Shown: one piece after another, positions 48,843 to 58,103 of the stretch
How the letters are laid out: each line of letters begins with the position of its first letter
How positions within the stretch are numbered: position 1 is the stretch's first letter
NCBI GenBank assembly: GCA_016795205.1
Contig: JAEUHZ010000026.1
Span: forward strand, 58,419-122,418
From: Planctomycetota bacterium
GTDB taxonomy: Bacteria; Planctomycetota; UBA1135; GCA-002686595
Length of the DNA: 64,000 nt
Direction of reading: 5' to 3'
Notes under the pieces: generated by a model
What the model was told of the DNA's origin: nothing
Database searches by the model: none
What the model saw: the letters and a program-made list of their open reading frames with translations, nothing else
Position numbers and translations under genes: made by a program

Positions 48843-51371
48843 ATGCAACTCCCTGCAGTCTCCCTCGTCATCCTCGCCGCCGCGTCCGCCGCGCGCGCGC
48901 AGGACAGCGTCTCCCTCGTGAGCGGCCTGCCCGGCGACGCGGTCGATCCGCGCTCCGCCGTCGAGCAACAGAACGACTACGTCGTCGATCTGACCGCGTT
49001 CCGCTCCAGCTGGAACCGCGTCTTCGCCGTGGCGCCGCTCGCCAAGGCCAGCCAGCAGCGCAACGTCGCCCCGCAGTTCTTCACCGGCCTGATGAACGCG
49101 CAGGCGATCTCGCGCCGCGTGGCGAGCGGAGTGCCCTTCCTGCGCTCTCAGTACGCCTTCTGGAATGCTCCGGGAGCTGGCGTGAACGGCAACCCGCTGC
49201 GCAACAGCGCGCCGGCATCGATCGCGCCGTCCGCGCCGGGCGGCTTCCAGTTCGGCTTCGCCTTCGCCGAGTTCTCGGATGGCGACCCGACCGGGACCAG
49301 CCTGGGCGTCGTCACGGGCGGCGTGGCCGGGTTCACGCCCGAGCGCCCCTCGCGGCTGTACGTCGCGCGGGTCACCGCCGCGTCGAACTCGGCCTCGGAC
49401 GGCTGCGCCCTGGCGGCGCTGGCGCTGGGCGCCGTCGACGAGGACGGAGCCGTGCACCTGCGATCCGACAACTTCGGCGCGCTCGGGACCTGCGATGGCC
49501 TGGTCGCGGTCAGCGGCAACAACCTGTTCCGCGTCGAGATGGCGCAGCGCGCTCCGGTCACGAACGTGATCTCCGGCAGCTTCCCGACCGCCTCCGACAC
49601 GGCCGCGACGACGCCGCTGCTCCTGGGCTCGGGGACGGTGCACAACGCGCCGAACGCGGTCCCGCGGTCCGTGGCCGGCCGGCCGCTCCTCTTCGGCTCG
49701 AACTTCGCACGCGAGTACGTGCACGAGTCCGCCCCTGGCGTGCTCACGGCGGGCGCACCCGCGGCGCACCTGGGCGGATTGGGCGATCACCGGGGCGCGG
49801 TCGGCTACGCCACGCGCAGCTTCCCGGGCCTGTTCCCCGCGGGGACGAACGGCACCGCGGCGATCCTGGCCGGTCCGAGCGGCAGCGCGAGCCTGCGTCA
49901 GAGCCTGGCGATCTGGGGCGTGGCCGCCGACGGGAGCGCGGTCTCGCCCATCGTGCGCACGCTGCCGGCGCCGGCCTCCGGGCTGGATCCCGAATCGCCG
50001 GCCTGGAGCCCGCTGGCCTCGCAGGAGTTCGACCACTACCACAGCCAGACGGCGTTCCAGGGGGGCTCGGCTCAAGTCGCGCTCGGCGCGGACCAGGCCG
50101 GCAACCTGCTGGCGGCCGCGGTCGTCTACTACGGGTTCACGCCGCCGGCGCAGACGACGGCTCCCTTCGACAACCCGAACAACTACATCGCCGTCGCGCG
50201 CATCGACCCGGCCAGCGGGACGACGAGCTGGCGCGCCGCCGCCTGGACGGACGCGAGTGGCGGCAAGCCGATCCTCGACGAGGCCGGGGCCACGGTGGGG
50301 ACCCTGCGGCCGTTCGCCGCGGGTCGCGGCCCGTGCCTCTCCGCGCCCATGATCGACGCGGTCGGCAACGTGTGGTTCCTCGGCTCGTTCGCGCGCGTCG
50401 CGAGCCCCGGCAGCGTGAACGTGGGCCTGTTGCGGGCGATCTGGCGCCCCGCGACGCAGAGCTACCGGCTCGAGCTGGTCCTGGCCGAAGGCGACGTCGT
50501 GCGCGGCCAGAACTCGACGCGCGACTACCGCATCGACTTCTTGACGTTGAACGACGTGGACTCGATCTCCTCGGGCTCGGCCTGGTCGGGGAACATCGCC
50601 GAGGTCGCGCACGCCAACTCGCCCACGGCCGGGCTCGCGACCGACGACCCGCGCACGCTGGGCGGGCTGGTCATCGCGGCACGGATCCTCTACGACAACG
50701 ACGGCGACGGCCAGTTCGTGCGCTCCACGGGCGCGAGCGGCACGCCGGGGAGCCCCGACGAGGACTACAACGTGCTGCTGTACGTCGCCGCCGCGCGCGA
50801 TTGCGACGGGGACGGGATCCCGGACGACCGCGAGATCGCCGAGGGCACGGCCGCCGACGTGAACGGCAACGGGATCGCCGACGCCTGCGAGGGCTTCGCC
50901 GGGCTGCTCTACTGCTTCGGGGACGGCGCGGGCACGCCCTGCCCGTGCGGCAACGTCTCCGCGCCGGCGGATCAGGCCGGTTGCCTGAACTCGCTCGCGC
51001 TCGGCGGGCGCCTGCGCGCCAGCGGCAACGCGGGGCTCTCGAGCGACTCGCTCGTGCTCTCCGGTACGAACATGCCGAACAGCTCGGCGCTCTACTTCCA
51101 GGGCACCGCGCCGCAGAACGGCGGCGCGGGGACGATCTTCGGCGACGGGCTGCGCTGCGCGGCGGGTGCGATCGTGCGTCTGGGCACGAAGTCGAACACG
51201 GCCGGAGCGAGCCAGTACCCGGCCGCTGGCGACCCCAGCGTGTCCGTGCGCGGGCTCGTCGCGGCGCCGGGTACGCGCACCTATCAGGTCTGGTACCGCA
51301 ACGCGGCCGCGTTCTGCACGAGCGCCACGTTCAACCTGTCGAACGGGGTGGAGATGACCTGGACCCTGTGA
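48843..51371 (+). CDS. Large secreted protein with calcium motif and planctomycete-type C-terminal domain
   Basis: An 842-residue exported protein. The signal peptide is MQLPAVSLVILAAASAARAQ. Residues about 25-660 form a beta-rich region of unknown fold with periodic VGNVWFLGSFARV-like strands. Around 665-688 lies a calcium-binding DCDGDGIPDDRE with ADVNGNGIADACEG. The last 152 residues from Cys691 (CFGDGAGTPCPCGN) match the C-terminal domain of the protein at 19510-21033, including SSALYFQGTAPQNGG and RNAAAFCTSATFNLSNG. The shared C-terminus is probably a sorting or anchoring module. No enzyme motif is visible in the large middle part. Two strong hairpins follow the gene. Confidence 0.85.
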   Translation: MQLPAVSLVILAAASAARAQDSVSLVSGLPGDAVDPRSAVEQQNDYVVDLTAFRSSWNRVFAVAPLAKASQQRNVAPQFFTGLMNAQAISRRVASGVPFLRSQYAFWNAPGAGVNGNPLRNSAPASIAPSAPGGFQFGFAFAEFSDGDPTGTSLGVVTGGVAGFTPERPSRLYVARVTAASNSASDGCALAALALGAVDEDGAVHLRSDNFGALGTCDGLVAVSGNNLFRVEMAQRAPVTNVISGSFPTASDTAATTPLLLGSGTVHNAPNAVPRSVAGRPLLFGSNFAREYVHESAPGVLTAGAPAAHLGGLGDHRGAVGYATRSFPGLFPAGTNGTAAILAGPSGSASLRQSLAIWGVAADGSAVSPIVRTLPAPASGLDPESPAWSPLASQEFDHYHSQTAFQGGSAQVALGADQAGNLLAAAVVYYGFTPPAQTTAPFDNPNNYIAVARIDPASGTTSWRAAAWTDASGGKPILDEAGATVGTLRPFAAGRGPCLSAPMIDAVGNVWFLGSFARVASPGSVNVGLLRAIWRPATQSYRLELVLAEGDVVRGQNSTRDYRIDFLTLNDVDSISSGSAWSGNIAEVAHANSPTAGLATDDPRTLGGLVIAARILYDNDGDGQFVRSTGASGTPGSPDEDYNVLLYVAAARDCDGDGIPDDREIAEGTAADVNGNGIADACEGFAGLLYCFGDGAGTPCPCGNVSAPADQAGCLNSLALGGRLRASGNAGLSSDSLVLSGTNMPNSSALYFQGTAPQNGGAGTIFGDGLRCAAGAIVRLGTKSNTAGASQYPAAGDPSVSVRGLVAAPGTRTYQVWYRNAAAFCTSATFNLSNGVEMTWTL

Positions 51372-51420
51372 GCGCAGCTCCGTTCGCTGGCGCGCGCGGC
51401 CAGTGATCGACGCTGGCGGG

Positions 51421-51450
51421 CGGGCCGCGGGGCGCAGCTCCCGCGGCCCG
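51421..51450 (+). terminator. GC hairpin after the 48843-51371 gene
   Basis: An 11-bp inverted repeat (CGGGCCGCGGG with its complement) around an 8-base loop, 50 bases after the stop codon. No U-tract follows. Its distance from the stop suits a transcript end for the large secreted-protein gene. Confidence 0.55.
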
Positions 51451-51624
51451 TGCCGTTGGGCACCCGGCGCGACCGACCCGGGTCTCTGGGCACGACTCCC
51501 GGTAGCCACGCCGCCCTGTCCGTGCGCAGGCCGTAACGGGTGGGCGCGCTCGCTGCGCAGGCCCGTGGACACGGGCGGTGCGTGCGGCTCCGCGCGGCAG
51601 CAGGCACCGCGCGGACCCAAGAGT

Positions 51625-51654
51625 GGGGGCGGTCAGCCTGCGCTGACCGCCCCC
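51625..51654. terminator. Strong 13-bp hairpin before the end of the 51733-53337 gene
   Basis: A perfect 13-bp stem (GGGGGCGGTCAGC with its complement) and CTGC loop, 79 bases beyond the stop of the minus-strand gene. The tetraloop CTGC is the same as in the hairpin at 21081-21110. It could terminate transcription from either side. Confidence 0.6.
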
Positions 51655-51732
51655 TTGGAACTCGCCCGAGCTCCCTGAAGCGTTGGTGGCGGGCGCGGCG
51701 TGCTGCTCGTCACGCCGCGTCGCGCCGGTCGA

Positions 51733-53337
51733 TCACGGCTGCTCGGCGAAGAGGTCCTTCGGGAACAGGTCGCCGTTCGGCTGCGTGCAGAGCTCCCAGG
51801 GGAGGTCCGCCACGACGTACGGGCCGACGCGCTCGAAGAGCACCGCGTAGATCGCGGGGTCCGTGATCACGTCCTGGGTCGAGTAGGCGATCTGCCCATC
51901 GATCCGGATCCAACCCGACTCCTTGCCATTCGCGCCGAGGATCTCGTCCGGAGCGTTGTCCGTCGAGTCGAGGAACGACTCCGTGAAGCCGCCGTTGATC
52001 TGGGACAGACGCGGGTCGTCCCAGCAGCGGAACTCGTACTGGGTCGAGAACGCGACCTCGTTGTCGTTGTAGCCGAGGATGTAGACGATCGTGTTGAACT
52101 GGATGCCGCCGGACAGGCCGATCAGCACGAGCCGGCTCTTGAAGCTGTCACCGCCCTCGCCCTCCTGCTGGCCGAGGAAGCGCGGGATCAGGATCTGCTC
52201 GGGGGCCTCGCTGTACTCGATCCCGTCGAGGTCGCGGATCTGGTCGCCGTCGCGATCCGTCGGCGCGCCCTGACGACCGATGCCGAGGAACGGACGGGCG
52301 TTCAGCGCGTCGCGCGCCGGGTCCTCGTCGAGGTCGCCGCCGCCGATGAACATCGCCTGACCGATGAGGTGGTTCCACACGATCGCCTGGCCGGTCTGCG
52401 GGTCCTTGGCGAACACGTAGAGGAAGCCGCGCTCGACGTTCGGGTTGTCGAAGCGCGTCACGACCGTGATCGTGTCACACGGCGTCAGGCGCCGCGTGCG
52501 GTTCGTCTCGAGGCAGGGCAGGACCTGGCCGCCGGGGCCGTACTTCCCGATGTAGACGAACTCGACGTCGACCGTGCCCGCGAAGAGCTGCAGGCCCGTC
52601 TGCGTGAAGTCGCAGTTCGTGTTCGTCACGGTGACGAGCGTCAGGTTGTTCTGGCGGTTGTCGAAGCGCGGGTAGAGGAGCAGGCTGCCCGGCACGTCGC
52701 GCGTGGCGGGGATGCAGTCCGTCTTGGGCGGCGTGAAGTCGTACGTGACGACCAGGCGCGCGCCGGCCTGCAGCTCGAAGAAGGAGGCCTCGTTGCCGGT
52801 GTTGCCCGTGAAGAACGACGAGCCCTGAGCCGCGACCGGGAACACGAGCGAGCCGGCACCCTGGAACTGGGCCAGCGTCATGACGCCGTCCGGCGGGAAC
52901 CCGACGACCTGGACGTCGTTGGCCGCCGTCTGCGGCGAGGTGTAGCCCGACGTGCCGCCGAAGTCGACGGTGCCGTCGAAGACGGTCAGGGGCGGAGGAT
53001 TGACCGGGCTCGAAGGCACCGAGGTCAGGAGCGGCGCGCCGCCCGGCGCCTGCAGCGAGATCGTCGCTTGCAGCGTGGCCGTCAGCGTCTGCGGGTTCGG
53101 CGAGGTGTTCTCGACGCCGACGCGGCCGAGGATGTTCGTCTCGAAGCGCACCGACACGAAGTTGAGGACCCCTTGGTTCGTGTCGAACTGGGGGATCGTC
53201 AACGTGCCGTTCCAGTTCGTCGTCTGGAGCGGGATCGTGTCGGAGAACTGGACTTGGTTCGCGAACGCCGCGGTCCCGAGCAGGGACGCGGCGACGCCCG
53301 CGAGGAGCGAGCGGCGCAGGGGGGATTGGGTGAGCAT
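51733..53337 (-). CDS. Secreted two-module protein (choice-of-anchor-E-like plus FPEFDN module)
   Basis: A 534-residue exported protein from ATG 53337 with signal peptide ending AAFANQ. The N-terminal module (about 25-235) has TTNWNGTLTIPQFDTNQG and TVFDGTVDFGGTSGYTS, matching the start of the protein at 62211 and the choice-of-anchor E family. The C-terminal module (about 240-534) begins PGSLLLYPRFDNRQNNLTLV and includes FVYIGKYGPGG, PTDRDGDQIRDLDGIEY (calcium-type) and APDEILGANGKESGWIRIDG; it is homologous to the whole proteins at 58615 and 61140. It is therefore a fusion of two modules that occur separately elsewhere. Both are probably surface beta-sandwiches; ligand unknown. Confidence 0.82.
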   Translation of the reverse strand: MLTQSPLRRSLLAGVAASLLGTAAFANQVQFSDTIPLQTTNWNGTLTIPQFDTNQGVLNFVSVRFETNILGRVGVENTSPNPQTLTATLQATISLQAPGGAPLLTSVPSSPVNPPPLTVFDGTVDFGGTSGYTSPQTAANDVQVVGFPPDGVMTLAQFQGAGSLVFPVAAQGSSFFTGNTGNEASFFELQAGARLVVTYDFTPPKTDCIPATRDVPGSLLLYPRFDNRQNNLTLVTVTNTNCDFTQTGLQLFAGTVDVEFVYIGKYGPGGQVLPCLETNRTRRLTPCDTITVVTRFDNPNVERGFLYVFAKDPQTGQAIVWNHLIGQAMFIGGGDLDEDPARDALNARPFLGIGRQGAPTDRDGDQIRDLDGIEYSEAPEQILIPRFLGQQEGEGGDSFKSRLVLIGLSGGIQFNTIVYILGYNDNEVAFSTQYEFRCWDDPRLSQINGGFTESFLDSTDNAPDEILGANGKESGWIRIDGQIAYSTQDVITDPAIYAVLFERVGPYVVADLPWELCTQPNGDLFPKDLFAEQP

Positions 53338-53654
53338 GGGCGAGTCCCGGGTGTCGTGTCGTGGGGAGCAGCCGCGCGGCAGGCGCACGAGCGCCGGTCC
53401 GGGCGGGATTCGGAAAGCCCTTCCGCGTGGAAGAGTTTTCGCAGTTTCACTCGCCCGTGAAGACCCGTCAATGCCTGGCACCGAAAAAAGGGGATTCCTA
53501 AAAAGCTGGAGCCTTGGGCAGCGGGTGCGGCCGAGGGGCGCCAGGCCTGCTGGCGGCCCCCAGCCCGCCCCCGAGGCCCCCGGGACGTCGGCTTCGATGG
53601 CCCGAGTCCGTTCCTGGCCCCATACTTCCCCGCCGCCCCGCCGTACCGCCCTGG
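53338..53654. promoter_or_regulatory. Divergent upstream region with A/T-rich promoter-like segment
   Basis: This 317-base gap lies between divergent starts. The segment 53408-53510 is unusually A/T-rich, contains the palindrome CTTCCGCGTGGAAG near 53420-53433, a TTGACG hexamer on the minus strand at about 53471-53476, and TAGGAATCC on the minus strand at 53492-53500. No gene is seen. Promoter function is inferred from composition. Confidence 0.35.
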
Positions 53655-54545
53655 ATGCCCATGCGACACACCGCCTTCGCCCCGCTGCTCCTCGCCCTGT
53701 GCCTCGCCGGCTGCCGCGAGGAGGAGCCCGCCCCGGCGCGGTCCCGCTGGGTCGAGGTCCAGGCGCTCGTCAAGGCCAAGGACTACGACGCGGCCTACCG
53801 TCTCCTGGACGCCCAGCGGGTACCGGATCGCCCGGATCCCGAGTTGCTCCTGCGCCTGGCCGAGGTGCGCCGACTCCAAGGCGAGCCGGTCCAGGCAGTC
53901 CTGCTCCTGCGCGAGGGCTTGGCGGCGGATCCCAAGAGCAGGAATCTGATTGCGCCGCTGGCGGGGCTGTACATGCACCTCGGCGATTCCTCGAAGGCGC
54001 TCGAGGTCCTCGATGACGGCCGCGCGCAGGGCACCTGGGACGCGGATCTGGCGCTCTTGCGCGGACAGGCGCTGGGCCGGCTCGAGCGCTACGACGAGGC
54101 GTGGCAGTCCTACGAGGAGGCCCGCGCCGGGAACGTGAAGCCGGCGGTGATCGACTACAACCGGGCGCTGATCCTCGGGAAGCGCAACCGCCACGCCGAG
54201 GCCGTGGCCCTGCTCGAGAGCGTCGTGCGCGCGGAACCCGGCTGGCCCGCCGCGCGCCGTGAGCTCGCGCGTGCCATCCTGGACGGCAAGCCCGCCGAGC
54301 GCGCCCGGGTCGAAGAGGCGCTCGACCTCCTGGTCGGCGCCGCGGCCGAGCTCCCCGAGGACTGGCGGCTCCACGAGTCGATCGGCGACGCCTGGATGCT
54401 GCTCCAGGACTTCGATGCGGCCATCGCGGCCTACACGGACGCGCTGCGGCACGGCCAGAACCCCAAGTCCGTCGAGGATCGCTACCGCGAGGCGGTCCTC
54501 CGGCAGCGCGAGCGCGACGGGGCCACTCCGCCCGCGCCCAAGTAG
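53655..54545 (+). CDS. TPR-repeat lipoprotein
   Basis: A 296-residue lipoprotein from ATG 53655. MPMRHTAFAPLLLALCLAGC carries the lipobox LAGC. The mature part is a solenoid of about seven tetratricopeptide repeats, for example VEVQALVKAKDYDAAYRLLD, AEVRRLQGEPVQAVLLLREG, GLYMHLGDSSKALEVLDDGR and IGDAWMLLQDFDAAIAAYTD. TPR proteins act as scaffolds; being lipid-anchored it may serve an envelope or export complex of the surrounding secretome genes. An in-frame ATG at 53661 would also keep the signal. A hairpin follows at 54631. No catalytic domain is present. Confidence 0.87.
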   Translation: MPMRHTAFAPLLLALCLAGCREEEPAPARSRWVEVQALVKAKDYDAAYRLLDAQRVPDRPDPELLLRLAEVRRLQGEPVQAVLLLREGLAADPKSRNLIAPLAGLYMHLGDSSKALEVLDDGRAQGTWDADLALLRGQALGRLERYDEAWQSYEEARAGNVKPAVIDYNRALILGKRNRHAEAVALLESVVRAEPGWPAARRELARAILDGKPAERARVEEALDLLVGAAAELPEDWRLHESIGDAWMLLQDFDAAIAAYTDALRHGQNPKSVEDRYREAVLRQRERDGATPPAPK

Positions 54546-54847
54546 TCGGGCGCGTCCCGCGCGAGCGAGATTGCGTCGTCCTAACCCGGAAATGTTGGCC
54601 TGATTCGGCCTGAAACCGCGGGGAAGGCCTCGGATTCGGAAGCAACTTCCAATCCGGACTGGACATTCCGACGAGTCTGGCATAGGAATTCGCATTCGGT
54701 GGTCGGCCCGTGGTTTCCGGGCGTGCTACGGTTCCAGAGCCTTCCCGAAGCGCGCCGCGCCGCACGCGGGGCCGGTCCGCGCCACGTGGCGCGGGAGCCT
54801 GCCTCCGCCTCGTCACGGACCACCAGCGAACTCACCTCGACACGACC
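54546..54847. promoter_or_regulatory. Upstream region of the FG-GAP lipoprotein with hairpin and promoter-like hexamers
   Basis: A 302-base gap. An 11-bp hairpin with one bulged base and a CAA loop lies at 54631-54656 (CGGATT.GGAAG pairing CTTCC.AATCCG), possibly the end of the TPR gene. Just after it, TGGACA (54660-54665) and TAGGAA (54683-54688) are spaced 17 bases apart and could form a sigma-70-type promoter, leaving a leader of about 155 bases before ATG 54848. Confidence 0.35.
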
Positions 54848-56638
54848 ATGAACTCCCTCCCGAACGACCTCCTGCGAGCCCGGCGGAACCGCGCCGCGTG
54901 GCTTCTGGCCGGCCTCGTCGGCCTCGGCCTCGCCAGTTGCGGCGGCGGGGGCAAGGGCTCCTCGTCGGCTCAATCCCTCGTGCAGGTCCAGGCGGTCTCG
55001 CCGGCCACGGGGCCCTTCATCGGCGGCACGGCCGTCACGCTGACCGGGCGCACCTTCGACCTCGAGGGGCTCAACACCGTCACGTTCGGGGGCGTGCCGG
55101 CGACGGACGTCGTGGCCATCGACGACCGGACGATCGCCTGCGTCACGCCGCCCGGGACGCCCGGGGCGCGCGTCGACGTCGTCGTCAGCAACGATCGCGG
55201 GCAGGGCCGCCTGGCCCTGGGCTTCTTGTACGCCTCGCCGCCGCCGCCCACGAGCGACGTGAACGGCGACGGCATCGCCGATCTGCTGATCTCGTCGCCG
55301 GCCGACTCGGCCGGCGGCAGCGGGGCGGGCGCGGTCTACATCTACTTCGGTCGCAGCCAGTCGTTCCAGCTCGACGGACTCAACGCCGGCAACGCCGACC
55401 TCAAGCTGATCGGGCAGAAGCCCGGTGACGCCTTCGGCTCCTGTGTGTGCGTGGGGGACGCGGACGGCGACGGCGCGGCCGATCTGCTCGTCGGCGCGCC
55501 CAAGGTCGACGGCATCGGCGCGCTCGACGCGGGCGCGGTCTACGTCTTCCGCGGACCGCTCGCTGCCGGACCGACGCTCCCCGCGCAGGCGGCGGCCATC
55601 AAGCTCTCGGGCTCGAACGCCGTCGCCGGCGACGAGTTCGGTGCGGCCCTCGAACTCGCGGACCTGGACGGCGACGGCCGGCCGGACCTGATGGTCGGCG
55701 CGCCCAAGCACGACGTGCAAGGACGCCTCGACGCCGGCTGCGTCTACGTCTTCAGGGGTGGTCCGACGCTCGCCAGCCGCTCCGCCGACCAGGCCGACCA
55801 CGGGATCGACGGCGTCGCCGCCGGCGACCTGCTCGGCGCGCGACTGGCCTGTGGCGACGTGGACGGCGACGGGCTCGTGGACCTGGTGTTCGGTGCCGGG
55901 CGCTCGGACATCCAGCGCGATGTCCTGCTGCACGACGCCGGCCGCGTCTACGTGATCCCCGGAGCGTCGGCCATGGCGTTCCGCAGCGCGGGCGAGGCCC
56001 TGATCGTGTTCGAGGGCCTGGCCGCTGGCGACCGGCTCGGCGAGGCCGTGTGCGTCGCCGACCTCGACGGTGACGGCGTGCTCGACATCGTCGCCTCGGC
56101 GCCCGGCGTCGACACCGGCGAGGTCGATGCCGGCGCCGTGTACGTCTTCCGCGGCGGGGCCGGCCTGGCCAGCGGGCTGGCGAGCTCGGCTCACGCGCGC
56201 ATCCTGGGCATCGCGAACTCGGGCCCGATCGGGCAGGCCCTGCGCGCCGGTGACTTCGACGGCGACTCGATCGCGGACCTGCTGATCGGCGCGCCCGACG
56301 CCACGGGGCTCGCCACCCGGGACGGCGTGATCTTCGTGTTCCGCGGCGGCGCGACCCTGCGCGATGGCACGGTCGCGGACGCCCACGCGGTGCTGTACGG
56401 CGGCGGTCAGCTGCTCGAGGGCTTCGGCAGCGCGCTCTCGGCGCTGGACCTCGACGGCGACGGCTTCGCCGACCTGCTCGGCGCGACGCCGCGCTGGTCG
56501 GGCATGGGTCGCATCCAGGCCTGGCGCGGCGGAGTCGGCGCGGTGCGCGGCGCCATGTACGCGCTCGACGCCGACGTCGTGATCGAGGGCAACGTGCTCG
56601 GCGGGCGCTTCGGCGAGTCCGTGGCCCGCGGGCAGTGA
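54848..56638 (+). CDS. FG-GAP (integrin-alpha-like) beta-propeller lipoprotein with IPT/TIG domain
   Basis: A 596-residue exported protein. A basic start and hydrophobic stretch end in the lipobox LASC, followed by a Gly/Ser linker. Residues about 48-130 are an IPT/TIG immunoglobulin-like domain (VSPATGPFIGGTAVTLTGRT, NTVTFGGVPATDVVAIDDRT). From about 135 on, seven FG-GAP repeats follow, each with a calcium loop such as DVNGDGIADLLISSP, DADGDGAADLLVGAP and DLDGDGRPDLMVGAP plus a GAVYVFRG strand. This predicts a calcium-bound seven-bladed propeller at the cell surface, usually for adhesion or ligand binding. A bidirectional hairpin at 56665 follows. Confidence 0.9.
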   Translation: MNSLPNDLLRARRNRAAWLLAGLVGLGLASCGGGGKGSSSAQSLVQVQAVSPATGPFIGGTAVTLTGRTFDLEGLNTVTFGGVPATDVVAIDDRTIACVTPPGTPGARVDVVVSNDRGQGRLALGFLYASPPPPTSDVNGDGIADLLISSPADSAGGSGAGAVYIYFGRSQSFQLDGLNAGNADLKLIGQKPGDAFGSCVCVGDADGDGAADLLVGAPKVDGIGALDAGAVYVFRGPLAAGPTLPAQAAAIKLSGSNAVAGDEFGAALELADLDGDGRPDLMVGAPKHDVQGRLDAGCVYVFRGGPTLASRSADQADHGIDGVAAGDLLGARLACGDVDGDGLVDLVFGAGRSDIQRDVLLHDAGRVYVIPGASAMAFRSAGEALIVFEGLAAGDRLGEAVCVADLDGDGVLDIVASAPGVDTGEVDAGAVYVFRGGAGLASGLASSAHARILGIANSGPIGQALRAGDFDGDSIADLLIGAPDATGLATRDGVIFVFRGGATLRDGTVADAHAVLYGGGQLLEGFGSALSALDLDGDGFADLLGATPRWSGMGRIQAWRGGVGAVRGAMYALDADVVIEGNVLGGRFGESVARGQ

Positions 56639-56664
56639 GCGCGGCCTGCTGGAAGCAAGAGCGG

Positions 56665-56691
56665 GGAACGCGGCGCACCGCGCCGCGTTCC
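56665..56691. terminator. Bidirectional terminator-like hairpin between convergent genes
   Basis: A perfect 12-bp stem (GGAACGCGGCGC with its complement) and a 3-base ACC loop, centred in the 73-base gap between convergent gene ends at 56638 and 56712. It is well placed to end both transcripts, although neither side has a U-tract. Confidence 0.65.
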
Positions 56692-56711
56692 TCGCGCGTC
56701 CTGCCTGAGCC

Positions 56712-58103
56712 CTACTTCGCCTGCCAGATCTCGGGCCGGTTGCGGTAGCAGCGCACGCTCCCCAGCGTGACGTCCTCCTTGGTCGCCGGCACGGCCACCA
56801 CGACATCGATCCAACCGTCGCCGTCCACGTCACCGACTGCAGCGCGACCCTTGTTGTAGGAGCCCTCGAGCCGGCCCTTGGCCGTGAAGTGGCCGCGGCC
56901 GTCGTTCAGGTGGATCACGGCGCCGCTCTCGATGCTGATCGTGAGCAGGTCGAGGTCGCCATCCCGGTCGAAGTCGGCCGCCACGACGTCGCGGTACGCC
57001 TCGTCGCGCGGCAAGCCCGTGTCGGCGTGCGCCCACGTGGCCCGCTCGACGTCGTAGGCCCACACGCCGAGGTAGTCGCGTTGCTCGGGCTTGTCGAGCG
57101 GATTGGCGATGATCGCAGCCGCGATCTGCGGCCAGGCGCCAGGCACGAAGCGCCCGACGGCGACCGTGTAGATCGTGTTGCCGATCGTCGGCACGGGCAG
57201 GCCGGCCGAGACGTCCTCGAAGCGCGTGGGGCCGCCCGCGGGATCGGGCCGCACCAGGATCGCCTTGAGGCCCTGGTTCGAGGCGATCACGAGGTCGTCG
57301 ATGCCGTCGCCATCCAGGTCAGCGAGTTCGATGTCCTTGCCCATCGAGCGCTGCGGCAGGATCGCGGCCGACTCCGGCAGGCGCCGCAGGCCGCCCTGCC
57401 CGTCGCCCAGGTAGAGCACGGCGCCGCCCTCGAAGTGCGCGATCGCCGCCACGTCGACGTGCGCGTCGCCGTTCAGGTTGCCCGTGGCCACGTCCAGGAA
57501 GAGGAACGCGTTGTCGATCTTCCCGCTCGAGCGCGTCCAGCGCATCTGGCCGTCGTTCAGGTAGATCCGCAGCGCGTCCGTGTGCGCCGAGAGCACCAGG
57601 TCGTCGATGCCGTCGCCGTTCATGTCGGCGGCCACGGCCGGCCCGTACTGCAGGTCGCGCGGCAGGCCCAGACCGGCGCCGTCCTGCTGCGGCGGACCCT
57701 CGATGCGCAGGATCCAGGTGCCGTCCGCGCCCGCTTCCCAAGCCGAGTACCCGTCCTCCTCGCGGTTGCTCGCCACGAGGTCGGCGCGCCCGTCGCCGTT
57801 GAAGTCGTGGAGCAGGGGGTAGCCGATCCAGGTCCCCGAGCGCGGCAGACCCTTCTCCCTGGGCTCGAACGCCAGCACGGGGTGGCGGAAGACGCGCCGG
57901 GGACGCTCCTCGCCTTCGAACAGCTTGCGCGGGTCGTCCGTCGTGGCGCTCTGGAGCGCGAGCGCCTCGAGCGCGTCGCGTGGCTCGGGCCGACCTTCCG
58001 CGTTACCCGCGTCCCCCGGCGCTGGCCCTCCCCGCGACCCGAAGTACCAACCCAGGCCGAGGGCCAGCACGACCACGAGGAGGAGGAGGGGGAGTTGCTT
58101 CAC
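56712..58103 (-). CDS. Membrane-anchored FG-GAP/VCBS-repeat propeller protein
   Basis: A 463-residue protein from GTG 58103. An N-terminal anchor (KQLPLLLLVVVLALGLGWYF) is followed by a Gly/Pro-rich linker and FG-GAP/VCBS repeats with calcium loops: DFNGDGRADLVASN, DMNGDGIDDLVLSA, NLNGDAHVDVAAIA, DLDGDGIDDLVIAS, DFDRDGDLDLLTIS and DVDGDGWIDVVVAV. Seven blades are plausible. It resembles secreted propellers of Planctomycetota and ASPIC/UnbV-like proteins but lacks the UnbV C-terminal domain. No cleavage site is clear, so it is probably held in the membrane facing outwards. Ligand unknown. Confidence 0.87.
   Translation of the reverse strand: MKQLPLLLLVVVLALGLGWYFGSRGGPAPGDAGNAEGRPEPRDALEALALQSATTDDPRKLFEGEERPRRVFRHPVLAFEPREKGLPRSGTWIGYPLLHDFNGDGRADLVASNREEDGYSAWEAGADGTWILRIEGPPQQDGAGLGLPRDLQYGPAVAADMNGDGIDDLVLSAHTDALRIYLNDGQMRWTRSSGKIDNAFLFLDVATGNLNGDAHVDVAAIAHFEGGAVLYLGDGQGGLRRLPESAAILPQRSMGKDIELADLDGDGIDDLVIASNQGLKAILVRPDPAGGPTRFEDVSAGLPVPTIGNTIYTVAVGRFVPGAWPQIAAAIIANPLDKPEQRDYLGVWAYDVERATWAHADTGLPRDEAYRDVVAADFDRDGDLDLLTISIESGAVIHLNDGRGHFTAKGRLEGSYNKGRAAVGDVDGDGWIDVVVAVPATKEDVTLGSVRCYRNRPEIWQAK

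Larger units (their letters stand above)
51372..51732. other. Convergent intergenic region holding two strong hairpins
   Basis: This 361-base gap separates two convergent secreted-protein genes. It holds the hairpins at 51421-51450 and 51625-51654 and a Val/Arg-rich unsupported reading frame between them. I see no gene or RNA family here. Confidence 0.6.
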
